Shown here in pieces: positions 44,861 to 53,273 of a stretch of 64,000 nucleotides of DNA. Each line of letters starts with the position of its first letter. The stretch's first letter is position 1. A program made the position numbers and the translations under genes. The notes under the pieces are model-generated. The model saw nothing but the letters and a program-made list of their open reading frames with translations, made no database searches and was not told the origin of the DNA. The stretch is from Flavobacterium sp. SCGC AAA160-P02 (GTDB taxonomy: Bacteria; Bacteroidota; Bacteroidia; Flavobacteriales; Flavobacteriaceae): contig KB911113.1 in NCBI GenBank assembly GCA_000383355.1, forward strand, positions 1 through 64,000. Direction: 5' to 3'.

Positions 44861-45919
44861 TTAATATACAATAAACTTTTTAGCAGCTATTTTAGTGTTA
44901 TTTTTTGAAAATATAATGGTGTAAATTCCTTTTGTAAATTTTGAAATATCTACACTACTTTTTCTTTCTTTATTTATAAAAACAGTTTGCCCAAGTTGAT
45001 TAATAATTTTAATAGCATCGTAAGTATTATAAGTATTTTCTTTAATTTTTAGAATGCTATTAGTAGGGTTTGGATATACTTTTATAGGAGAAACTTCTTT
45101 ATTTTCTTCATTTATAGACAAGTTATTTAGTTCTTGAACACTAAAATTTGCAAATAAAACTTCTTCATCTCTTAAATCTTGACTAGAATTTAAACTTCTA
45201 TAAATACCCCATTTTGGTCTAACAAAATCTGCACCTGTTCTCCAATTAATAATTGAATTATTGGTGTAATCAAACAATACGGAATCATCTGAAACTTTTT
45301 TTATTTCAATTGAATAAGCTCCTGAAGTACCATAGATTATAGTTTCTTCAACTTCTAACCAAACTCCTTTTAAAGGCGCTAAATCTGTTTGTGTAAGTGT
45401 TATTTGGGAATCAGTTTCTGCATAACGCAATTCTAATCTATCAGGATTGCTTTTTCTCAAAGTAAGCGTGTACATTGGCATACTTTCTAAATTACCGCCA
45501 ACAGATTTTAATTGATGAACATGTGTAAAACTTGATGAAACCTGAAGGTTCTCATCAAGTTTAAATTTCCATTTATAAACCACCTCTTCACCCTCTACTC
45601 CTAATAAATTATCTGGAGATTTATCATAGGATTTTATCTCATTTCGCTGTCTATCTGTATTTATACATCTGTCATTGTCTGGAGTAACATGCATAAAAAA
45701 TCGAAATACATTTGTATTTAAATCAGTATCAAAAACCTCATCTATATGTCTTCCAAAAGATGTGTGGTTACAATCTGGTTCTTCTACTGGATCGTGTCCC
45801 GGGGCTAAAACTGCAGTAATTTCTTCATAAGTATTTCCTGCTCCATTTGCATCTAAAGTAACTTGTGCTAAATTTTCTAAAGAAAATAATAAAATGTAAA
45901 CTATTACAATGGCTTTCAT
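44861..45919 (-). CDS. Secreted polysaccharide lyase-like protein (heparin-lyase-I fold, PF14099-like) with T9SS sorting domain
   Basis: 352 residues: a signal peptide (about 1-18, ENLAQ end), a jelly-roll domain (about 20-265), and a C-terminal T9SS type A sorting domain (about 275-352: KVYPNPTNSILKI, GQTVF, FTKGIYTIIF, KKFIVY). The central domain has RQRNEIKSYDKSP, TFTHVHQLKS-like FTHVHQLK, and RPKWGIYRSL, which recall the RxE, QxH and xGIYR positions of the heparin lyase I / PF14099 superfamily. It lacks the PL7 RTEL and YFKxGxYNQ motifs. Substrate unknown; alginate or another uronan is inferred from context. It lies 1 bp downstream of eda. Confidence 0.7.
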   Translation of the reverse strand: MKAIVIVYILLFSLENLAQVTLDANGAGNTYEEITAVLAPGHDPVEEPDCNHTSFGRHIDEVFDTDLNTNVFRFFMHVTPDNDRCINTDRQRNEIKSYDKSPDNLLGVEGEEVVYKWKFKLDENLQVSSSFTHVHQLKSVGGNLESMPMYTLTLRKSNPDRLELRYAETDSQITLTQTDLAPLKGVWLEVEETIIYGTSGAYSIEIKKVSDDSVLFDYTNNSIINWRTGADFVRPKWGIYRSLNSSQDLRDEEVLFANFSVQELNNLSINEENKEVSPIKVYPNPTNSILKIKENTYNTYDAIKIINQLGQTVFINKERKSSVDISKFTKGIYTIIFSKNNTKIAAKKFIVY

Positions 45920-45920
45920 T

Positions 45921-46589
45921 TTATCTTCTTAAAAATTTTATAATTTGAAGTGCTTCTTTCGTTTTATTTTCAATTTTTACGAAATTATAGGTTTCATCAG
46001 CTTCTTTAGCAATGAGTTTAGAACCCATCCCAACACAAGTTACACCTGCATTAAACCAAGCTTCTAAATTTTCTTTAGTTGGTGCAACACCTCCTGTTGG
46101 CATAATAGAAGTCCAAGGTTGAGGACCTTTTATTCCTTTTACAAAGTTAGGTCCATAAATTCCGCCAGGAAATAGTTTTACAATTTCACAACCTAATTCT
46201 TCGGCTCTAGCAATTTCAGTTAAAGATCCACAACCAGGTGACCATAAAACTTTACGTCTGTTGCAAACTAGAGCAATATCTTCTCTTAAAACAGGAGTTA
46301 CTATAAAATTTGCTCCTAATTGCATATATAAAGATGCTGCTGCTGCGTCTGTTACAGATCCTACGCCCATAATCATTCCTGGCAATTTAGTTATTGCATA
46401 TTTGGAGAGTTCTGAAAAAATTTCTGCAGCAAAATCTCCTCTCGCTGTAAATTCTAATAATCTTGCACCTCCATCATAGCAAGCTTTTAATATTTTTTTA
46501 GCTATATCTACATCGCTATTAAAAAACAACGGAATTAAACCTGTTTGCTCCATAACGCTAGCTACTTCTATTCTTGTAAATTGTGCCAT
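45921..46589 (-). CDS. eda: KHG/KDPG aldolase
   Basis: 222 residues. It splits 2-keto-3-deoxy-6-phosphogluconate into pyruvate and glyceraldehyde-3-phosphate, the last step of alginate monouronate breakdown. Catalytic E46 is in LLEFTARGD and the Schiff-base K138 in GCEIVKLFPGG; PTGGVAPTKENLEAWF closes the barrel. It lies 94 bp after kdgK, with an inverted repeat in the gap. Confidence 0.94.
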   Translation of the reverse strand: MAQFTRIEVASVMEQTGLIPLFFNSDVDIAKKILKACYDGGARLLEFTARGDFAAEIFSELSKYAITKLPGMIMGVGSVTDAAAASLYMQLGANFIVTPVLREDIALVCNRRKVLWSPGCGSLTEIARAEELGCEIVKLFPGGIYGPNFVKGIKGPQPWTSIMPTGGVAPTKENLEAWFNAGVTCVGMGSKLIAKEADETYNFVKIENKTKEALQIIKFLRR

Positions 46590-46608
46590 AATTTTATTTA
46601 TTAAATAA

Positions 46609-46645
46609 ATTTACTGAGCCAAATACTAAATTCAACTCAGTAAAT
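46609..46645 (-). promoter_or_regulatory. Inverted repeat between kdgK and eda
   Basis: ATTTACTGAG (46609-46618) and CTCAGTAAAT (46636-46645) form a 10-bp stem with a 17-nt loop, 20 bp before the eda start. There is no T-run right after it on the minus strand, so it may be an mRNA processing or stability element, or an operator. Confidence 0.35.
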
Positions 46646-46683
46646 AGTTAAAAAAAACAAATCTCAACTTATTATTCTTACTT

Positions 46684-47730
46684 TTATCTTGCTACTCTAC
46701 CAGATGCATCTCCATCCATTAGTTTTTCAACTTCTGCAACTGTTACTAAGTTAGCGTCACCTTTAATGGTATGTTTTAAACAAGAGGCAGCAACTGCAAA
46801 ATCTAATGCATTTTGATCATTTTCTGGATATTTTAATAATCCATAGATTAATCCTCCCATGAAAGAATCTCCCCCGCCTACTCTGTCTACAATATCAGTG
46901 ATTTGATATTGTCTAGTTTCATACATTTTTTTACCATCATATAAAACTCCAGCCCATGTATTATGAGATGCTGAAATAGAACCTCTTAAAGTTGTAATTA
47001 CTTTTTTAGCTCTTGGAAATTTCTCCATCATTTGTTTACATACTGATAAAAAAGCCTCAGCTTTTAAATCATGTCCATGTTTATGTACATCTAAACCTTC
47101 TGGATGAATTCCGAAATGCTTTTCTGCATCTTCTTCGTTTCCTAAAATAATATCACAATACGATGTGATTTCTGTCATTATTTTCTCTCTGTTTTTTTCA
47201 TCACAAAAAGTCCATAATTTTGCTCTATAATTTAAGTCTGTAGAAATAGTTACGCCCATTTCACTAGCAACTTTAACAGCTTCTAAACAAACATCTGCTG
47301 CACCTTGAGAGATTGCTGGCGTAATGCCTGTCCAATGAAACCATGACACATCTCTAAATACTGCTTTCCAATCTACCATTCCTGGTTTTATTTCTGAAAT
47401 TGCAGAATGTGCTCTATCATAAACGACTTTACTACCTCTACTTACAGCTCCTGTTTCTAGAAAGTAAATTCCTAATCGGTCTCCACCGTAAATAATTTTG
47501 TCAACTCCAACTCCACGTTTACGCATTTCCAGCATAGCACATTCACCAATATCATTCTTTGGTAAACGTGTTACAAAATCTACAGGAACTCCATAATTTG
47601 CTAATGAAACTGCAACGTTAGATTCTCCTCCTCCATAGACAACATCAAAATTGTTTGCTTGAGAAAATCTTAGAAATCCTTGTGGAGCTAATCTTAACAT
47701 AATTTCCCCAAAAGTTACTACTTTTTTCAT
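46684..47730 (-). CDS. kdgK: 2-keto-3-deoxygluconate kinase (PfkB family)
   Basis: 348 residues. It phosphorylates KDG to KDPG. N-terminal VTFGEIMLRLAPQGFLRFSQ, substrate part YGGGESNVAVSLANYG, and the PfkB signature VDRVGGGDSFMGGLIYG with the catalytic Asp. Flanked by the DEH-reductase-type SDR (10 bp upstream) and eda (downstream), which fixes the pathway. Confidence 0.93.
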   Translation of the reverse strand: MKKVVTFGEIMLRLAPQGFLRFSQANNFDVVYGGGESNVAVSLANYGVPVDFVTRLPKNDIGECAMLEMRKRGVGVDKIIYGGDRLGIYFLETGAVSRGSKVVYDRAHSAISEIKPGMVDWKAVFRDVSWFHWTGITPAISQGAADVCLEAVKVASEMGVTISTDLNYRAKLWTFCDEKNREKIMTEITSYCDIILGNEEDAEKHFGIHPEGLDVHKHGHDLKAEAFLSVCKQMMEKFPRAKKVITTLRGSISASHNTWAGVLYDGKKMYETRQYQITDIVDRVGGGDSFMGGLIYGLLKYPENDQNALDFAVAASCLKHTIKGDANLVTVAEVEKLMDGDASGRVAR

Positions 47731-47740
47731 TTTTAATGTT

Positions 47741-48505
47741 TTATATACCTAAAGCTTGACCACCACCAACTTGAATAGTTTCTGCAGTTAAAAATGCAGC
47801 ATCTTTACTAGCTAAAAAAGAGACAACACCTGCTACATCCTCTGGTTTACCTAATCTACCCAACATAATGTTGTTAGCCCAAGAAGCAAAAACTTCTGGT
47901 TTTGTTGATTTAATTTGTGCGTGAAATGGTGTATCTATCGTTCCTGGTGAAACTGCATTTACTCTAATACCATATTCTGCTAAATCTTTTGCTAATGCTC
48001 TTGTAATTGTATGAACTCCAGCTTTAGAAGTGCCATAAATACCTGCACCTGGTCCTCCTGCATTCCACCCTGCATTTGATGTATAATTTATGATTGTTGC
48101 ATTATCTCCTTTTTTAAGAAAAGGAATTGCAGCTCTTGAAGCAAAAAAGACTGAATCAAGATTTAATGCCATTACAAATCTGTAAAATTCTGTGGTCATT
48201 TCTTCAAACCTAGATCTGCCTCCCAAACCACCTGCATTGTTAACCAATACATCAATTTTACCGTATTTATTTCCTATTTCTTGGATGTTAGAAGTAACTG
48301 CATCTTCTTTAGTTACGTCAAAACCAATATATTCTGCAGTAATTCCTTCTGCTTTTAATTCTTCCACTCTTTTTGCCCCCTCATCATCATGAATACCGTT
48401 AAGTATTACTCTAAAACCATCTCTACCTAATCTTTGTGCAACTGAAAATCCTATACCTCCTGTTGCTCCTGTAATAATGGCAATTTTTCCGTTTGATTTA
48501 CTCAT
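47741..48505 (-). CDS. SDR oxidoreductase, probable DEH reductase
   Basis: 254 residues, classical short-chain dehydrogenase. NAD(P)-binding TGATGGIG at 12-19, NNAG at 89-92, catalytic S143, Y157 and K161 (GIYGTSKAG), and GRLGKPEDVAGVVSFLAS. In alginate loci such enzymes reduce 4-deoxy-L-erythro-5-hexoseulose uronate (DEH) to 2-keto-3-deoxygluconate; the position 10 bp before kdgK supports this. The cofactor preference cannot be read reliably. Confidence 0.88.
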   Translation of the reverse strand: MSKSNGKIAIITGATGGIGFSVAQRLGRDGFRVILNGIHDDEGAKRVEELKAEGITAEYIGFDVTKEDAVTSNIQEIGNKYGKIDVLVNNAGGLGGRSRFEEMTTEFYRFVMALNLDSVFFASRAAIPFLKKGDNATIINYTSNAGWNAGGPGAGIYGTSKAGVHTITRALAKDLAEYGIRVNAVSPGTIDTPFHAQIKSTKPEVFASWANNIMLGRLGKPEDVAGVVSFLASKDAAFLTAETIQVGGGQALGI

Positions 48506-48545
48506 GTTATATATTATATTTTAATAAATTATACTATTTTCTTTT

Positions 48546-49829
48546 TTAATCTAATTTTTTTATTACCAGTTCTACTTTTCGAATTAAAAATAAAATAGAT
48601 AATACTGCAAGTACTACAGAAGCTGTAATAGTTATTAATGCAGGGGTATATGAACCTCCTTCAGTAATTCTTCCAATAAACCAATTCATAATCATAACTG
48701 AAAAAGCTGCAACTGTACCAGCTAAACCCGCTAAAGTTCCTACTGAAGGGCCTCTAAATAAATCACTTGATAATGTTTGAATATTACCAATAGCAAACTG
48801 GAATCCAAAAAGCGCTAGACCTGCCAGGTAGATAAAAGTCATATAATTGGTATCATTTACAAATAAAATTATAGAAACAAAACCTATGATTATTAATAAA
48901 CTACCTAAAATTATACTAGCTTTTCTACCATAATCTGTAGATCTGCGTTTAATTATTGCTTCTGTAAATATACCTCCTAGAATACTTCCTGCTGCTGCCA
49001 TCAAATAAGAAATCCACATTGTTTTACCTATTTCCTCGATACTTAATCCAAATTTTGAATTTAAATAAATTGGCATCCAACCAGCAAAGAACCACCAAAT
49101 TGGTTCTATAAAAAATCTACATAATAAAACTCCCCAAGGTTGTTTAAAACTCAATATTTTTGCTACAGATAAACTTTTAGCATTTTCATCTACAACATTA
49201 TTATTCTCTATTCTATCATTAAGCAGCATATTTCTTTCTTCATTAGTAATCCAGGGATGATCTTTTGGATTAGATTTGTTTATGATTAACCAAGGAATAA
49301 CCCAAAGCAATCCAACTACACCTAAAATAACATAGGTAGATTTCCATCCAAATTGAGAATATAAATACACGATTACTACTGGAGCAATTACATTTCCAAT
49401 TGAAGCGCCTGAATTAAAAATACCTTGTGCTAATGCTCTTTGTTTAACCGGAAACCACTCTCCATTACTTTTAACTGCCCCAGGCCACAGACCTGCTTCT
49501 CCAAGACCCAATAAACCACGAGCTATTGACAATGTAGCAACTCCTCTTGCTACAGCGTGAAACGCAGCAGCTGCAGACCAAACAACAATTGATAATACAA
49601 ATCCTATTCTAGTACCAATTTTGTCATATAATCTTCCTGATAAAAATTTACTTGCAGCATATGTTAGCATAAAGATATTTAGCATAAGCGCATAATCAGA
49701 ATTATCCATTCCTAAATCTTCACCCATTTCTGGCCATAATAAAGCAAAAGCTGTTCTGTCAATATAATTTATAACTGTGGCAATAAATATTAATGTAATT
49801 ACCCACCATCTAAGTCCTTTTAATTTCAT
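48546..49829 (-). CDS. MFS hexuronate transporter (ExuT-like)
   Basis: 427 residues, 12 membrane segments. N-terminal GLRWWVITLIFIATVINYIDRTAFALLWP (landmark INYIDR), the loop SGRLYDKIGTRIG (MFS motif) and GLGEAGLWPGAVKSNGEWFP are typical of the anion:cation symporter / ExuT group. It is likely to take unsaturated uronates or DEH across the inner membrane. Confidence 0.9.
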   Translation of the reverse strand: MKLKGLRWWVITLIFIATVINYIDRTAFALLWPEMGEDLGMDNSDYALMLNIFMLTYAASKFLSGRLYDKIGTRIGFVLSIVVWSAAAAFHAVARGVATLSIARGLLGLGEAGLWPGAVKSNGEWFPVKQRALAQGIFNSGASIGNVIAPVVIVYLYSQFGWKSTYVILGVVGLLWVIPWLIINKSNPKDHPWITNEERNMLLNDRIENNNVVDENAKSLSVAKILSFKQPWGVLLCRFFIEPIWWFFAGWMPIYLNSKFGLSIEEIGKTMWISYLMAAAGSILGGIFTEAIIKRRSTDYGRKASIILGSLLIIIGFVSIILFVNDTNYMTFIYLAGLALFGFQFAIGNIQTLSSDLFRGPSVGTLAGLAGTVAAFSVMIMNWFIGRITEGGSYTPALITITASVVLAVLSILFLIRKVELVIKKLD

Positions 49830-49925
49830 TATTATTTAATTTTTAAATAAAAGATTCCATCGCGAACCACATATTGTTCACTAAAAAAAGTAATATTTTA
49901 TAAGTTAGATTTTTAAGTTAAAGAG

Positions 49926-50627
49926 TTATATGCTATAACAAAATTGATATAATACATTAAAATGATCTTTCATTTTTTGTTTAGCCAACTTAGGGTCTTG
50001 ATTTAAAATTGCTTCGTAAATTTCTTGATGCTCTTTTATACCTTCTTGAGCTAGCCCTTTATCGCAAACATGATATTTTTCAAAATTTGTAATAATTTCT
50101 GGAGTTATTATTAACATAAAAGTATTCATTGTACTGTTATGACTTGCTTTTGCTATGGCCAAATGAAATAATAAATCTTCTTGAACAGCATCTTCACCAT
50201 TTAAAACTTTATTTTTATAAGCTTCTAAAGCATCTTTAATTTGCTCTAAATCTTCATCTGTTCTTCTTGTTGCAGCTAAACTGGTTGTTTTTAATTCTAA
50301 TAAAATTCTAGTTTCTACTAACGATTTAAAATCTGGTTCATCTAATCGTAAAATATCTTCTATCATACCATTAAGAGCAGTAACACCTATATTAGCAACA
50401 AAAGTTCCACTTTGAGGTCTAGACTTTAATAACCCATAAAACTCCAATTTTTGTATTGCTTCTCTTACATTACTTCTACTTACTTCAAACTTTTCAGATA
50501 GCATTCTTTCTGAAGGTAACTTGTCACCTGGTTCTAAATTTTTATAATTGATAAAATCCCTTATACCTCTTATTATTAAATTTTGAACTTTTTGATTTTC
50601 GTTTATTGTAAGTACTTCTAATTTCAT
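49926..50627 (-). CDS. GntR-family transcriptional regulator, FadR/KdgR subfamily
   Basis: 233 residues. Winged helix-turn-helix (about 28-80: GDKLPSERMLSEKFEVSRSNVREAIQKLEFYG, in part) and a C-terminal FCD ligand domain with Asp/His metal-type ligands in LLFHLAIAKASHN and KEHQEIYEAI. A TGGTTAACCA palindrome lies 22 bp upstream of the start, and the same decamer lies before the susC and PL6 genes, so it probably represses these and itself, relieved by KDG or a similar pathway metabolite (the ligand is inferred). Confidence 0.92.
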   Translation of the reverse strand: MKLEVLTINENQKVQNLIIRGIRDFINYKNLEPGDKLPSERMLSEKFEVSRSNVREAIQKLEFYGLLKSRPQSGTFVANIGVTALNGMIEDILRLDEPDFKSLVETRILLELKTTSLAATRRTDEDLEQIKDALEAYKNKVLNGEDAVQEDLLFHLAIAKASHNSTMNTFMLIITPEIITNFEKYHVCDKGLAQEGIKEHQEIYEAILNQDPKLAKQKMKDHFNVLYQFCYSI

Positions 50628-50647
50628 TAATGTAATTTTTTATCTAA

Positions 50648-50659
50648 TTGGTTAACCAA
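50648..50659 (-). promoter_or_regulatory. Operator before the GntR regulator gene
   Basis: TTGGTTAACCAA is a perfect 12-bp palindrome containing the decamer TGGTnnACCA (50649-50658), 21 bp before the regulator's ATG. A single copy suggests autoregulation. Confidence 0.65.
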
Positions 50660-50818
50660 ATTTTGTTCTATAAATATATAAAAACAAAGTTTAAATTAAT
50701 CAAATTAATGAGATACTTCTAAACTATAATATTCCTCTGATAAAATATAATCAAATCCCTATATTTAAGCTTTCAATTAAAATATTTTAAGGATCTACTT
50801 AAAGTTTTTTTGCAAAAA

Positions 50819-51823
50819 TTAATTTGCAGTTATAGTAACAGAATCTAATCTTATTTCTTCGTCACCACTGTTATAATTAAAATTTCCTGATGTATTTCCT
50901 CCAATACCTCTCATAAATAATGCTACACTATCATTATTACCTGCGTTAAATGTATAGGTTGTGGTGAGGTAACTATCATCATTAGGATTAGATCTTACTT
51001 CAACTAAAAGGTTATTTGCAGTATCTTCAACTTGCGATACAGATGCATAACCAAAACCATCTTGAGGGAAATCTGTAGTTTCAGTATAATAAGTTGGTGA
51101 ATACCCGCTTGTATAACCTGAACCAGCCAAAACTCTTGTTTCTAACATACTATCCATTGGAGGTGTGTTGTTTTCTAAACTTTTAAATTGCGTAATTATT
51201 TCTATTGTATAATCTGCATTTGGAACAACTTCAAACTCTTGGTAGATATGGTCTGGTTCGTTATTATCAAACTTAAGAACATCTGAACCATTACCTGAAC
51301 TAGATTCTCCTTGATCTCCCAAACTTTTATTAATCCAACCAGAACAAGTACAATCTGAACCTGATGATTTTGGAAGCTTATCAAAAACTACATTCACTAA
51401 AGTTGGGTCTGGAGTTATAGGTGCTGGAGGCTCAACGACTTCAACTGTTTCTGAATAAACACTTTCTTCACCCAAGTTATCTCTAGCCGAAAGAGTAACA
51501 GTAAATGTTCCTTCGCCAGGGTAAGTGATGGATGGTTCGAAATCTGTTGAAGATTCTCCATTTCCAAAACTCCAAGAATAACTTGTGGCACTTGAAGATT
51601 GATTAGAAAAACTATACATTTTCCATTCGTCTGCAGCTCCTTCTCCTTGTTTTGCAGAAAAAAGTGCACTAGGTGGAGTTGCATCAGCTATCGAACCTAT
51701 TTCTGGCAATTCGTTCTCTTCACAAGAAGCCAAATTAAGAGTTAATACAATTATTAGTAAGATTTTTAAATTAGAGAAAATCTTGTTTGAAAATAATAAA
51801 TTTAGATTTTTCATTTTATTCAT
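50819..51823 (-). CDS. PKD-domain surface lipoprotein of the alginate locus
   Basis: 334 residues. Lipobox LASC (Cys about 33), a PKD domain (about 55-130: WSFGNGESSTDFEPSITYPGEG, in part, then FTVTLSARD), and a C-terminal beta-sandwich domain (about 140-334) rich in Asn, Ser and Gly. Located directly downstream of susD, it takes the place of the SusE/F-like surface glycan-binding protein. Binding to alginate is inferred. Confidence 0.85.
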   Translation of the reverse strand: MNKMKNLNLLFSNKIFSNLKILLIIVLTLNLASCEENELPEIGSIADATPPSALFSAKQGEGAADEWKMYSFSNQSSSATSYSWSFGNGESSTDFEPSITYPGEGTFTVTLSARDNLGEESVYSETVEVVEPPAPITPDPTLVNVVFDKLPKSSGSDCTCSGWINKSLGDQGESSSGNGSDVLKFDNNEPDHIYQEFEVVPNADYTIEIITQFKSLENNTPPMDSMLETRVLAGSGYTSGYSPTYYTETTDFPQDGFGYASVSQVEDTANNLLVEVRSNPNDDSYLTTTYTFNAGNNDSVALFMRGIGGNTSGNFNYNSGDEEIRLDSVTITAN

Positions 51824-51834
51824 TTTAAATAATA

Positions 51835-53256
51835 TTAATATCCTGGATTTTGAGTTAACAGACTATTACTTAATCCTATTTCTCTTTGTGGAATAGGTAA
51901 TAATAAATCAGTTGACGAAAAACTTAAACTATTTGCACTAGAAAAAGCTCCTAAAACTGTAGCTGCCTCTCCCATACGTATTAGATCAAATAGTCTGTGA
52001 TTTTCGAAAGCCAACTCAACTCTTCTTTCATTTAATAAATCTTCTTTAGTAATTTCTGTTACTAATGTTGTTAAACCTGCTCTATTTCTTACTTCTTGAA
52101 ATGAGGCTAATGCATTAGTACTTGTAGTAGATTGCCCTCCAGATAAAATTGCTTCAGCATGCATTAATAAAACATCTGCATATCTCAATACAATCCAATC
52201 ATTACCAGCCTTAGTAGGATCACTTGATGTTGGTGAAATACCTAAATTAGTATCTCCATCTGGCAAATATTTTACAACTTGATTCTGTGTTGCTTGCGTG
52301 ATATCTTGTCTATAAGAGTACATAGTTCTATCACCTCCAAAAGCATCTAACGCAGCTTTTCCGTCATTAGTTACATAGTTAACACCTGAAGTTCTACCTA
52401 CAGCGTTTAACCATTCCGCAGAGAAATTTTGACTATCTTCTGAATCACCTAAATAACCTATAGCAAAAATTATCTCATTATTTCCCTCATTATAAAAAAC
52501 ATCTTTAAAATTACTCTCTAATGAAAACCCTCTCGATGAATTCATTACTGATTCTAATAAAGATTGTGCTTCTCCATATCTGTTTAATGTTAAATAAACT
52601 TTAGCTAATAAGGTTTCGGCAGCTGCCTTGGAAGCTCTAAATTTACTACCATCGTCTAATCCGGCAACCGCAGTTTTTAAATCGTCTTCTATTAACTGAT
52701 AAATAATTGAAGTAGCCTCTCTGGTGTATGCTATATCTTTCTCTTCTGGAGTGATTACTCTATCTATTAAAGGAATATCTCCATATAATCTAACTAGGTT
52801 AAAATATGCATATGCTCTTGTAAATTTTGCTTCTGCTTCAAATTTTGATGCATCGTTTCCTGCAGCTGATAAGTTTTCTAAAACAACATTAGATCTATAT
52901 ATAATATTATAAAAACTTGCATAGTAATCTGCAACAATTCCATTAGTTGCTTCTATCGTATAAAATTCAAATTGGGCTGCTTCTCCTTCTTGACTTTTTG
53001 TTCTTGTATTATCACTTCGCATTTCTGTTAAGTAAAATTCATACATAATACCATGATTATCATTTGTACTAGTTGAATTTACACCTTGTATAGCATCATA
53101 TATATTTACTACTGCTGTTTCTACTTCTTCTGGCGTTGTATAATAATTAGCACTAGATAGAACTGAATCTGGTACTGGCTCTAAAAATTCATTATCACAG
53201 GAGATAAAAAATGTTATTATAATTCCTAATAATAGTATGTTTAATTTAGTTTTCAT
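51835..53256 (-). CDS. susD: SusD/RagB family glycan-binding lipoprotein
   Basis: 473 residues. Lipobox FFISC (Cys about 20), then FLEPVPDSVLSSANYYTTPEEVETAVVNIYDAI (N-terminal SusD domain, landmark NYYTTPEEVE), four TPR-like helices (AEAKFTRAYAYFNLVRLYGDIPLI) and the C-terminal signature LLNERRVELAFENHRLFDLIRMG. It lids the SusC barrel and binds alginate oligomers. It lies 17 bp after the SusC reading. Confidence 0.93.
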   Translation of the reverse strand: MKTKLNILLLGIIITFFISCDNEFLEPVPDSVLSSANYYTTPEEVETAVVNIYDAIQGVNSTSTNDNHGIMYEFYLTEMRSDNTRTKSQEGEAAQFEFYTIEATNGIVADYYASFYNIIYRSNVVLENLSAAGNDASKFEAEAKFTRAYAYFNLVRLYGDIPLIDRVITPEEKDIAYTREATSIIYQLIEDDLKTAVAGLDDGSKFRASKAAAETLLAKVYLTLNRYGEAQSLLESVMNSSRGFSLESNFKDVFYNEGNNEIIFAIGYLGDSEDSQNFSAEWLNAVGRTSGVNYVTNDGKAALDAFGGDRTMYSYRQDITQATQNQVVKYLPDGDTNLGISPTSSDPTKAGNDWIVLRYADVLLMHAEAILSGGQSTTSTNALASFQEVRNRAGLTTLVTEITKEDLLNERRVELAFENHRLFDLIRMGEAATVLGAFSSANSLSFSSTDLLLPIPQREIGLSNSLLTQNPGY

Positions 53257-53273
53257 TGTCTTACTATTTTTTA

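Noticed and set aside
49860..49890. Near-inverted repeat gcgaac...gttcac before the MFS gene as another operator
   Set aside because: Imperfect and does not match TGGTnnACCA; no support.
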